DNA from: Dipteris shenzhenensis
Lineage: Eukaryota; Polypodiophyta; Polypodiopsida; Gleicheniales
Length of the DNA: 64,000 bases
Reading direction: 5' to 3' (one strand)
Assembly (NCBI GenBank): GCA_047967505.1
Contig: CM106539.1
Shown: positions 15,101 to 27,100 of the stretch, one piece after another
Position numbering within the stretch: position 1 is the first letter of the stretch
How the letters are laid out: each line of letters starts with the position of its first letter
The notes under the pieces: generated by a model
What the model saw: only the letters and a program-made list of their open reading frames with translations
Database searches by the model: none
Told to the model about the DNA's origin: nothing
Position numbers and translations under genes: made by a program

Positions 15101-18100
15101 CATTCCTTCCATTCAAGCTACAACTCCTTGTGAAGAAGAGTACTGTTGGAAAGGTCACCTCCCCATCTGTAAGCCCCCATCTAAGGAGAGCATGGGGGGG
15201 GTGAACCTAGGGTTTGAGGGAATACCACATGGGCAGCATCCTGGCTGCCATGTGGGTGCTAGTCAGACAACAAAGAGTGAATTACCTGGAGAGATCAGCA
15301 TGGCTGCGTCAGAAGACACCTTTGTGAAAGGGAGATGGTGGGGACAGGATGTCTTGGATCTGCCCTGGCAGAAAGGATCGATGAGGAGCATGATTGCGTG
15401 GTGATCCAGAAGAAGAGGCGCTTGCATGACGGGGTCCTTGGCAAGGTGCAGGGTAAAGACCTGCAACAGATGTCTGCAGCAGCAAGGCCAGCACATGGCG
15501 CATTAATGGCGGGGGGAACCAGCAGGAGTGTCGGCCATAGAACTGGCTGGTTAGGGCTGGTTGGAGCCAGCCAACCAAGCCAGCTATTGGGCAGAACTAG
15601 GGGCTGGACCCGGCCTTGAAGTATGGGCCAAAGGCCCTAGAAAAGAGAGCCCCAAAGGGGCATTTACAGGCAGACCAGGTCAGGGCCTGGTCGCCTGTTT
15701 GGGTTGGCCAAAGGCAGCCTGACTGGTCGGTTTTTGCCAGCCCCTTGGGGACCTATAAAAGGAGGCCCTCCAGATACTCAATCATCTGGAGCAGCAGAGC
15801 CTCAGCAGATCAGCACCTATAGGGCCTGTTGGGGTAAAGGCACATTGCCAACCCTTCATTAAAAGATAGGACACCTATGACTGTCTTAAGACAGTCATAG
15901 GGTAAACCTAATCCTAATAAAACACAAGTGAGTTTGTGGTGTGGCTCATCATTTTTCACACCCGCACTTGAGTGTCTCTCTCTCACTCTCACTCTCTTGC
16001 TCTTCTTCCCCCTACACTCCCTTTCAACTGGTATCAAAGCCATTCCCCTCCACTCCCTAGCCTACCCACCCCTTTCCGTACGGACATACGTCGAGCGTCG
16101 TACGGCCGTACGTCATCCGTACAGTCGTACGGAACGCTGACACTGCAGGGCAGCGGCGCATTGGCGGACGCGGGCTGTGGCGTGGGCACGGGCGGCAACA
16201 CGGGTCGCGGGCCTCTTTGCATAGCAGCTGCTAGCTGCAGCTCGAGGCGCCGCATCAAGCAAGCAGCCAGCAGCTGCATAGCAGCTGCTACTAGCTGCTA
16301 AGCCTCTCGAGGCATCGCGCAGCTGGATCTCCTTTGACGTGCGTGTGTGCGCGTAGAGAGCCAGGCAAGTACAGCATTCGATTTTTCGCTGAAAAGACTC
16401 GACAGATTTATTTTTTTTGGGAAGCGTGCCTACTGCAGGTACAGAAAGTACAGCGAGTACTCTGCAGGTACAGAAAAGTACAGCAGGCACACAAATTTTT
16501 TTTTGGAAGAGGAATAGTGCTGAAGCACTCTGTTTTGTGCGTGGTACATGCATGTACGCGCAAGTACGGAAGTACATGAAGCGTTCCTGATGCATTCCTG
16601 AAGCATTTCAGCTATATACTGTGCATTTGTTGAGGTACAGCAGGTACTCTCGTGTCCCTCACGCTTGAGGTGACTTGTGCCACACTGGTGGTGTTTGCGC
16701 AGTTACTTGTCTTTCAGGAAGGTCAGATGCTTGTTTTGCAGAAGCTTCTATGCATTTACTGAGTGCAATTCTCAGTTTTGGGTGACCATTTCAAAGGGCT
16801 TTTGCCTGGACGTGTTCGCAGTATATGCCTTGAGGCAGTGTGTAGCCAGGGAGCACACATTTGCTTTGTTTCCGCAGTGCATTTGGTGACATTTGTTGCA
16901 GGTCACATTCTTTGTACGCACTTTGAAAATCTTAGTTGAGCCACGCTTGGTCTTGGTCAGGGCGCATCGAGTTTACTCGGTCCCTAACTGCCCATCGTTG
17001 ACAGTGCTCAAAAGATTTTCTTCTTGGTGTTTGTACGTTGTGATTTGTGTTGTTACAGAGTACACAGGGGCAGTCTATGCATTGCACATTGTCAGGTAAA
17101 AGTGTCAGAGAGATTTTCATATTGCATGCTACCTCAGTGTTGAGGTGTTCTCCACTTGGTTCAGGTGTCAGATCAAGGGGCTTTTGCCCAGACTTTGTTT
17201 GATAGCACTTGGGTTACCGACAGAGATCTTCAGATTCATTTTCTCCCCTTGGTATAAGGGTGATTGCTTGGGATTTATCCCATTTACTGTTGCAGGTTAT
17301 GTGACAGGCTGAAGTGTCTTTTTTTTTTTTGGGTGTTTGCCAAGTGGTTTATGCAATTTAACTCAGTGCAATACCTCATCTGAGGTGGGAGAAGTGATCA
17401 GTACAGTCAGTACAGCAGTGTTTACAGCAGTGTTTGTGGTTTGTCAGATGATTATGCACTGTTGAGCACTTGTTGAGCAGCTGCAGCAGTCTGAAATTAC
17501 TGTTTTTATGCCTCTTTGAGCACAGTACAGTGTGTCAGAAGGTACAGTATTTGCAGGGTCATTTACTGTTTTGCTGCAGATTTTCCTGACAGTAAAAACA
17601 GCACCATTGAGAGTGCTTCTGGCTCTTGAATAGAGCAGGTTTTTTCTGAGAAATCAGAGTTTTTATTCAGTCTTTTTTACTTCCAGGAAGTCAGGTACTT
17701 TCCTTATCTGATATGGCATCAGGGGGAAGTGATTCTTCGATTCTGAACATAAAGAAACTGGAAGGAGAACACAACTATGCATTATGGGCAGAATAGTGCT
17801 TGAATGTACTTCTGTTAAAGAAGATTGCTAAGCCCATAAGGGTGAAGGGTGTCAAGCCATCTGACATGGCAGCTGATGACTGGGAAGAGCTTGATTTGTC
17901 TGCGAGGGCAGCTATCATGCTCACTATTTCAGACACTCTTGTGTTCAATGTTCAGGCTGAAAAGACCTCTTATGGTCTATGGCAAAGACTAGAAGAATTG
18001 TATGCCCAAAAGAGCTCAGCCAGTAAGGTTTATTGGCTGAAGAAGCTGGTCGATCTTCGCATGAAGGAAGGTACAGCTATGACCTCACACTTGAGTGAGT

Positions 18101-21100
18101 TCAATGCCATCTTTACACAGCTGATTGCACAGGGGTTGAATCTTGATGAGGAGTTCAAGGCTACTTTCTTGTTGTATACCCTCCCTGAGAGTTCGGACAC
18201 TTTCAAGACCACCCTGTCAAACCCAAATGTCACTCTTATATATGCTGATGTAGAGAGCTCTCTCCTTTTGGAGGAGATGAGCAGGAAGAATAATGCGGGC
18301 AGCAAGTCTTCAAATGCTTTGCAGGTACAGGATAGAGGCAGGACTCAGCAGAAGGGGAGATCTGCTAGTAAGTCCAAATCCCGCAGTCAGTCCCGTGGCA
18401 AAAAGGACATTGAATGCTTTTATTGTGGCAAGAAGGGACATGTGAAGTCTAAGTGCTTCAAGTTCATACGGGATCAGAAAGCCAAGAAGGCTGAAACAAA
18501 GGATGCAGGAAATGCAAGCAAAGGCAAAGGCAAGGCCAAGGCAGATGACTTGGATGCAGTGAATGTTGCAGCAGAGGACAGTGACAGTGACATACATGAT
18601 GTTTTATGCTCTTCTGCTGTAATAGCACATGCTTTGGTTATTGATGGCCATGACATGCACACCTGGCTCTTGGATTCAGGTGCCTCTTTTCATGTTACTC
18701 CTCATAGGGAGTGGTTTACTTCCTACACAGGTACTCATGGAGTTGTTCATCTTGGGAACAACTATGCATGTCAGATTGCAGGGATTGGCAGTATACAGAT
18801 AGTATTTCCTGATGAACGGTCATTTATGCTTGATGGTGTTCGCCATGTGCCGCAAATCAAGAAAAATCTGATTAGCACTGGCTTATTGGATGACAGTGGT
18901 TACCACACCACATTTGGGGATTCCAAATGGGTGATTACTGATGGCCAGACTGTAGTGGCTGAGGGTTTTAAGAGTGATACCTTGTACCCTCTTTATGTTT
19001 CCAGTGTGGGTAATCATGTTGTTGCCATAACCGAGCTGCCAAAGGTTTCATTGTGGCATAGCCGGTTGGGACACATGTCTGTTAAAGGAATGCAAGAACT
19101 GTCACGTTTGGGTTATCTGCCGCCTCTTTCTTTTTCAGATTTGCCTACTTGTGATCATTGTATATTTGGCAAGCACTCTGTCACTCCTCATAAGAGGAGA
19201 ACTCCCCAGAATAGAGCACCACTTGATCTAGTGCACACTGATTTGTGTGAGATGCCACAGTTATCACTAGGGGGTGCAAAATATTTTATTACTTTTCATT
19301 GATGATGCCACACGCAAAGTGTGTGTCTATTTCTTGAAGCATAAGGGAGATGCCTTAGATGCTTTCAAGAAGTTTGTCGCTCAGGTAGAGAATCAGACAA
19401 GTCGTAGGCTGAAATGCCTCAGATCCGATAATGGGGGTGAGTATGTGTCACATGCTTTTGTGTAGTTTTGCCAAGCTAAGGGCATCAAACAGGAACTCAC
19501 AGCCCCTCATAATGCATCTCAAAATGGTGCAAGTGAGCGGATGAATCGAACTATTCAGGAAAAGGTTCGATGTATGTTGTCTTATGCTGCATTACCCCAT
19601 GGCTTTTGGGCAGAAGCCGTGCAAACAGCAGTTCACATTATTAACAGGTCGCCAAACAAGGCTTTGGAGTTGAAAGTGCCAGAGGAGGTGTGGTCTGGCA
19701 AGCCACCCTCATATAAGCACTTATGTGTATTTGGCTGCGAGTGCTTTGCTCATGTACGCAAAGAACTACGCACCAAACTGGATCCAAAGTCTATCAGATG
19801 CATCTTTATGGGTTATGGTGACGAAGGTGAAATGGGGTACAGATTATGGGATCCCGTTAAACGGAAGATTATACGCAGCAATGATGTCATCTTTAAAGAG
19901 GATAGTGTACACAAGGAACCCGTGCAACCTGTGGAATACAGGAGGGTTATTTATGATGATGTTGGACAGCAAAGAATGCCCATTTATATGCAGCAGCAGC
20001 CTGCTGCAGATAACCCTGTTCAAGAGGGTATACAGGCTGAAAATCAGCCAGATAATTTTGCCAATGATGCACCACTGGATATGCCAGCAGATGGAGCTGT
20101 AGAACAGCCAGATATGGTGGTACAGCCACCCGTTATGCATGAAGAACAGGCTGGACAGCAGCCTAATCCGGAACATTTTGTTAGGAGGAGCACCCGTGCA
20201 CAACGGCCTCCTGCCAGGTTTGTTCCAGGAGCCAATAATGTGGCTGATTTTATCATGCTGACAGATTGTGGTGAGCCTTCCAGCTTCAAGGAAGCTATGG
20301 GAAGAACAGAGAAAAAGAAGTGGGAGAAAGCCATGCAGTCAAAAATGGACTCCCTACTTCAGAATGATACATGGGACTTGGTGCAGTTACCTGCAGGCAG
20401 AAAGGTTTTGCCATGCAAGTGGGTCTACAAAGTCAAAGTGGATTCAAATGCTTTACCTAGGTATAAGGCCAGATTGGTTGCCAAGGGATTTAAGCAGGAG
20501 AAGGGCATTGACTTTGATGAGATCTTTTCCCCTGTAGTCAAGATGACTACTTTGAGAGCAGTGTTGGCTCTTGTTGCTCATGATGACATGGATTTATGTC
20601 AGATGGATGTGAAGACAGCCTTTCTTCACGGAGATCTCCATGATGAGATCTATATGAGTCAGCCAGAGGGATATGCTGTTAAAGGGAAAGAGCAGCTTGT
20701 GTGTAAGCTCAAGAGGAGCTTGTATGGACTCAAGCAGGCGCCAAGGGAATGGTACAAGAAGTTTGATGCCTTCATGCAGTCCCAAGGGTATCATCGGTGT
20801 GAGACCGATCATTGCTTGTACACCAAACGGGCAAAGGATGGCAGTTTGATGCTACTCATTCTATATGTGGATGACATGCTTATTGCCAGTAAATCTCAGC
20901 ATGAGATTAGTGCTTTGAAGAAACAACTGCATAAGTCTTTTGACATGAAAGACTTGGGTGATGCAAATCATATTCTTGACAGGTCCAAGGGACTTTTGTT
21001 TCTGTCACAAAAGGAGTATATTGACAAAGTACTGCAGAGGTTTAAAATGGAGGGGGGGGAAGTCTATTAGTACCCCGTTGCCTCCACATTTAAAACTCAG

Positions 21101-24100
21101 CAGTAAGGACAGCCCCAGATCAGATGATGATAAGGCTGAAATGGCCAAGGTTCCGTATGCATCTGCAGTTGGATCTTTGATGTATGCCATGGTTGCCACT
21201 CGTCCGGATATTGCTTTTGCGGTGGGAGTCATCAGCAGGTATATGGCAAATCCAGGCAAGCGGCACTGGGAAGCAGTGAAAGGTGTCTTGAGGTATCTCA
21301 AGGGTACCAAAGACTTGTGCATATGCTATGGTAGGCAGGATGCATTGGTGCATGGTTTTACAGATTCAGACTATGCAGGGAATGCAGATAACCGGAAGTC
21401 TACTACCGGTTATATTTTCACATTTGCAGGAGGTGCTATATCATGGGTGTCTCGGTTGCAGAAATGCGTTGCACTGTCAACCACTGAAGCTGAATATGTT
21501 GCAGCCACTGAGGCCTTCAAGGAAGCAATATGGCTTACTCGGCTGGTGGGAGATTTGGGCATTACAAGAGATATGCCAGTTTTGCATTGTGATAGTCAGA
21601 GTGCTATCATGTTGGCAAAGAATCCGGTCTTTCATCAGAAGACCAAGCACATAGAAGTGAAATATCATTTCATCAGGGAGGTACTGGAAGACAAGCGACT
21701 TGAGCTTGTGAAAGTGCATACTGATGATAATCCTGCAGATTTGCTCACTAAGAGCTTGCCTACAGAGCGGCTTGCACATTGCCGCCACATCATGGGATTA
21801 GGATGAGACCATTCTTACTTTATGGTCTTGTATACAGTAACTGTATATTGCTGTAATTTTTTTTCTTTTCTCCCCTTTAGGCACATTGGCCTTTAGGTGG
21901 GAGGTTGTTGGGGTAAAGGCACATTGCCAACCCTTCATTAAAAGATAGGACACCTATGACTGTCTTAAGACAGTCATAGGGTAAACCTAATCCTAATAAA
22001 ACACAAGTGAGTTTGTGGTGTGGCTCATCATTTTTCACACCCGCACTTAAGTGTCTCTCTCTCACTCTCACTCTCACTCTCTTGCTCTTCTTCCCCCTAC
22101 ACTCCCTTTCAGGGCCTACATTCAGGAGGTGTATAGGAGGCTGAAGAGCTGCAGACAAGCTGAGTTAGGGCTGCACACCTAGGCTGACATCCAGGGCAGC
22201 AAGGTGTAGAGATCAAGGCATGGTGACCAAGTCTACAGAAGCTTGACAAGGAGCACGCGGGCTCGAGTCTAGAGATAGCCAGCAAATAGGAGAAGTACCT
22301 TGTGGTAAGATCAAAGGACCACACTGTTGGTGGGACTTTGGATCTCTCTCTTTTCTATTGTGTCCATAGCTTTGGACGGAAATATATTATTTTGGTGATT
22401 TCTCTATCAAGTTGGTTCATTGTCTATTGATGAGTCTGCACATCTATTCTATGCTCATAAGTTGAAGAAGTTTGTGATTTCACACCCCACATCACATTGT
22501 GTGAGCTCCTGGGCATTACTATCAATCTTCCGTTGTGCGTAATCTCTGTTGGGTCATTTCTAACATGGTATCAAAGCCCAAGTAGGAGGCTCACAGATGT
22601 GGGAGCCTGAAGGCAGGGACCTTGCTGAAGGACAACCCTGATTCAAGGCTCTAAGGAATCGACTTCCACGACTGGAGGATTGTACCCTTGCGAGAAGGAG
22701 GGTGACTCAGGTTCAGTCAGGTGCATTCAGAGTTCTGGTCTACTGAAATTGAGTTTGGTTGACTTTGTTGTGTGGTATAAACAGCAGAGATGTGGACCTC
22801 AATAGCCTCTTCAGCCCCTGCTCTCCCTTCCTCCTCCCCCAGTTTTCTCTCATTCACTACCCCTAACTTTGGAGAGTCTAGGAAACTGGATGAGACCAAC
22901 TACCCAATCTGAGAAGTGAAGATCTAGAGTCATTTAGTGGCTCAAAAATTGTGGAAGCTGACCACGGGAGTGGAGGCGAAGCCGGAGGACATGGTGGACA
23001 GGCAAGGGGAGATAGTCATGGCAGTAAACAAAGAGGAGCTCGAACCTTGGCAGGACAGAGATGCCCATGCCCTGGCATTAATCATAGGGACCATGGAGGA
23101 CTCTGTTTTTTCACATATCCAGATGGCCGAGACGTCAGTAGAGGCGTGGGTCACTCTGAAGGATCTGTACGAGACGGACAACACCTCCTAGATTTTGCTT
23201 CTTCAGTATCAACTCTACAATCTTGATATGGAAAGAAGGAGATACGATACATAGCCACTTGACGAAGGTCAAGGTGGTGAGGGATCAGTTGGCAGCAATT
23301 GGTCAAAAGACAAACTCATGCCATTTGGCCTTGATGGTACTAAGGAGACTACCTCGGAGTTTCAAGAGCTTTGTTACGACTGTGACACCAGGACAGAGGA
23401 CCAAACCTTTGACGTTTGAGGAGTTGGGTCCATTACTGCTATAGGAGGAAGTTTGAGAGAAGCTCTACAACAAGGACAAAGACGACAAGGCGATGCTGGC
23501 GAAGGATTACGCTGGCAAAGGAAAGGACAAGCCTAACGGTGGCAAGTCCAAGAAAGACGACTCTGACGACGAGGAGACTTCCAAGAGGAAGCAGTAGAAG
23601 AAGTGCTTCTACTGTGATACGCCAGGACATTTTGTAAAGGATTGCAAAAAGAAAAAGGTAGATCAGAAAAACAAAAAGGAGTCTAACTCAGATTCAGAGG
23701 GAGAGGCCAAAGCAAATGTGGTAATCAAAGAGTTGTTCCTGGTGACATCACCGAGTGTTACCGAGGTCGGATATGTTGATCAAGAAATAACAGTGAGGAT
23801 GTCTGACATAGAGATATGGGTCGACGAGGAGTCAGATGCCTTTGTGAAGGTGAAGGACAGCATGGAGCGCTTGGTACCCTCCAAGTGCGTGGTTGTTGAC
23901 ACTAACACGAGGGTGGATTCCATGCAAAGCCCTGGGGTCTCATGGTCAGATGGATGCTCTACTTCAAAAGGGGACAGTAAAGGATTACACAAGCTCTTGG
24001 TGGGTGCCTCAATAAGGTACAGGGTTTGCCTTCAGGGCAAACACACAGGCAGTACAACAGTCTGGTATGTACTTGATATTTTACATTTGAGTCTTTATAG

Positions 24101-27100
24101 CATGCTGTGGAGAGACTCTGCTCTTCATTTGTCTCAGGTGATACGAGATTGGAAGGAATTGGCCTTCTTCGAAGGCAGAAGGGGAAGTATCAGTGCTTCT
24201 TCAAATCTCGGACACAGATTGCCAGAAAGTGATGGCAAAGTTTACTGAAGCCAGGAGAGTACCTAGATGAAAAGCCAGAAAAAGATTTTGACATCGAAAA
24301 GTTCCAGAGGACTACGACCAGGGAGTTACTGGAACATCATCATCGACATGTTGGCATTGGGCCGAGATATGCCGGTGAGAGGGGGTGTTGGAAAGGTCAC
24401 CTCCCCATCTGTAAGCCCCCATATGAGGAGAGCATGGAGGGGGTGAACCTAGGGTTTGAGGGAGTGCCACATGGGCAGCATCCTGGCTGCCATGTGGGTG
24501 CTAGTCAGACAACAAAGAGTGAATTACTTGGAGAGATCAGCATGGCTGCGTCAGAAGACACCTTTGTGAAAGGGAGATGGTGGGGACAGGATGTCTTGGA
24601 TCTGCCCTGGCAGAAAGGATCGATGAGGAGCATGATTGCGTGGTGATCCAAAAAAAGAGGCGCTTGCATGACGGGGTCCTTGGCAAGGTATATGGGCAGG
24701 GTATAGACCTGCAACAGGTGTCTGCAGCAGCAAGGCCAGCACATGGCGCATTGATGGCGGGGGGAACCAGCAGAAGTGTCAGCCATAGAACTGGCTGGTT
24801 AGGGCTGGTTGGAGCCAGCCAACCAGGCCAGCTATTGGGCAGAACTAGGGGCTGGACCCGGCCTTGAAGTGTGGGCCAAAGGCCCTAGAAAAGAGAGCCC
24901 CAAAGGGGCATTTATAGGCAGACCAGGTCAGGGCTTGGTCAGCCTGTTTGGGTTGGCCATAGGCAGCCTGACTGGTCGGTTTTTGCCAGCCCCTTGGGGG
25001 CCTATAAAAGGAGGGCCTCCAGGCCCTCATACTCAATCATCTGGAGCAGCAGAGCCTCAGCAGATTGGAGCAGTAGATCAGCACCTATAGGGCCTACATT
25101 CAGGAGGTGTATAGGAGGCTGAAGAGCTGCAGACAAGCTGAGTTAGGGCTGCACACCTAGGCTGACATCCAGGGCAGCAAGGTGTAGACATCAAGGCACG
25201 GTGACCAAGTCTACACAAGCTCAACAAGGAGCGCACAAGCTCGAGTCTAGAGATAGCCAGCACATAGGAGAAGTACCTTGTGGTAAGATCAAAGGACCAC
25301 ACCGTTGGTGGGACTCTGGATCTCTCTCTTTTGTATTGTGTCCATAGCTTTGGACGGAAATATATTATTTTGGTGGTTTCTCTATCTGGTTGGTTCATTG
25401 TCTATTGATGAGTCTGCACATCTCTTCTATGCACATAAGTTGAAGTTTGTGATTCCACACCCCACATCACACTGTCTGAGCTCCTAGGCATTACTATCAG
25501 TCTTCCGCTGTGCATACCCTCTGTTGAGCCATTTCTAACAAGTACTTCATTTGAGTGTCTCCCCCAAATGAGTATGTCTGAGCAAAAAGGCTTAGAAGCG
25601 TATGTCGGATGATCAATGCTCCACTCCCCGTCAGCGTTTACCATGCCCTAGTTGCCCACCTGTAAAGCTCCCTCATAGGGAGAAGCTAGGAGCATGGTAG
25701 CACAGGTGAAGAAGGGATGCAGATGGATCAAGGATCAGCCTCCCATCTCCATGATGGAGGAGGCTACATGTTGGGACAATTCTCTGCTATCCATGGGAAA
25801 GATCATACAGCCTCATATATTTTAACTGAGAAGATGATGTGGCATCTGGCAATCAGAAGGTAGAATGTGTGGCAGAATGGCCACCAAATGGAGCAGTGAA
25901 AGCGCATCCACGTGGCATAGTTGATTGATGACGTGGCATCAGCCGCATGGCCATCAGCTGTTCTAGTCGATCTACGGTTGGCTACAGGTCGGCTGGGTCA
26001 GCAGTCTAGGTCCAGGGCTGGTAACTCTGCCTAGCCCTTGCTTGGGCTATATACGTGGAGGCTGCACCTCCACTCTCAATCACAATCACATCCACGAGTG
26101 ACTCTCATGGCGCCAAATCAGATGCTCACTTACATGGGCCATGCCACAGACTCAGGATGAGATTGACATGCAGCCCATTATGTCCAAGGATGCCATTTGG
26201 AATGAGAGACCGTTCTTTGGGTTATTCAGGCTACATGTGGAAGAGAGCAGTACCTGGAGAGTTGCCTTCACCCATAGGGACTTCATCACTCAGGAGCTTC
26301 TAGGCGCTGGTGCCTGCACCCCACAGATTGATACAGCCATCTCTCGGGATGAAGATATAGAGGGCCACCCAGACAGGGAGACAGAAATGCACCCATTGGT
26401 GGGGAAATTCTATGGCACAGGAGATCCCCTACAGGTTATGTTCATTCTTTGGGACCAGGAAGGTGATACAGTTCTCGATGCAGTCCAAGAGAGTTGGAGA
26501 CTACTCAAGAGCCATCCACGATGCTGTTTTCACACCAGCAAGGTTGTTGGATAGAGTGAGTGTTAGAAAAATACCCAACACAGGGTACATCCTGGCTAAG
26601 TCTGCAGCCCTTCAAGCACCCTCTCACCTCCTGGATATAGGTCCAGAGGGTGGCTTCCTGCTGCTCCTTTCTGCCTCCTCGAATGCTGGTTGCTGGATGA
26701 GAAATGAGGCCACAAGCCTCTCCTTTTTTAGGCCCCAAGGGCCCCTTGAACTAACCGACCAGCCAGCCCTAAATGGGCCGACTGGCTGGTCTGTTTGGGC
26801 CGACCAGTCTGCCCCAAAACAGCCCTTTAAGGGCTCACAAAACTAGGCCTTTATGGCCCACACTTTTAGCGCTTTTGGCCCTCCAATCAAGGCAGGGGCC
26901 CAGCCTATTTAAATGCCACTGCCCACTGACAGCCCCATTTGCTGCTCTACCAGGCCCCATGCAGCCCCGTACACCTGCGCTCTTGACCTGCCATGTCAGC
27001 GCCTTTCTGTCCTGCTGGTTCTGCCCTCTGCCAGGCTCTTCTCCAGCGCCGTACAATTCCGTACACTGCTGATGTCAGCGCCATGCAGATCCATCCTAGC

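Larger units (their letters stand above)
15827..22111 (+). mobile_element. Ty1/copia element A, nested in the LTR of B
   Basis: LTRs 15827-16026 (200 bp) and 21906-22111 (206 bp) start TGTTGGGGTAAAGG and end CCCTTTCA. Target duplication gggcc is exact (15822-15826, 22112-22116). Primer site TGGTATCAAAGCC at 16029-16041; purine tract AGGTGGGAGG before the 3' LTR. The two LTRs differ by one substitution and one 6-bp CTCACT unit, so the insertion looks recent. A 1.7-kb leader precedes gag-pol. The polyprotein has all domains in copia order (gag, protease, integrase, RT, RNase H) but carries nonsense and frameshift lesions. Sister of element C (53567-59933). Confidence 0.96.
15144..25540 (+). mobile_element. 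Copia-like element B with gag but no pol, hosting nested element A
   Basis: LTR copies begin TGTTGGAAAGGTCACC and end CATTTCTAACA. The 5' LTR is 15144-22565 (interrupted by element A), the 3' LTR 24386-25540. Target duplication agtac is exact (15139-15143, 25541-25545). A primer site TGGTATCAAAGCC lies directly after the 5' LTR (22566) and a purine tract GAGAGGGGG directly before the 3' LTR. Only about 1.8 kb lies between the LTRs: gag with zinc knuckle and a decayed stretch, with no recognisable integrase, RT or RNase H. It is therefore a deletion derivative or non-autonomous gag-bearing element. It lies in CSN4 intron 6, opposite to the gene. Confidence 0.9.

Noticed and set aside
19844-20334. 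- strand ORFs opposite copia A pol
   Set aside because: Shadows of the integrase-RT linker on the + strand; same shadows recur opposite element C.
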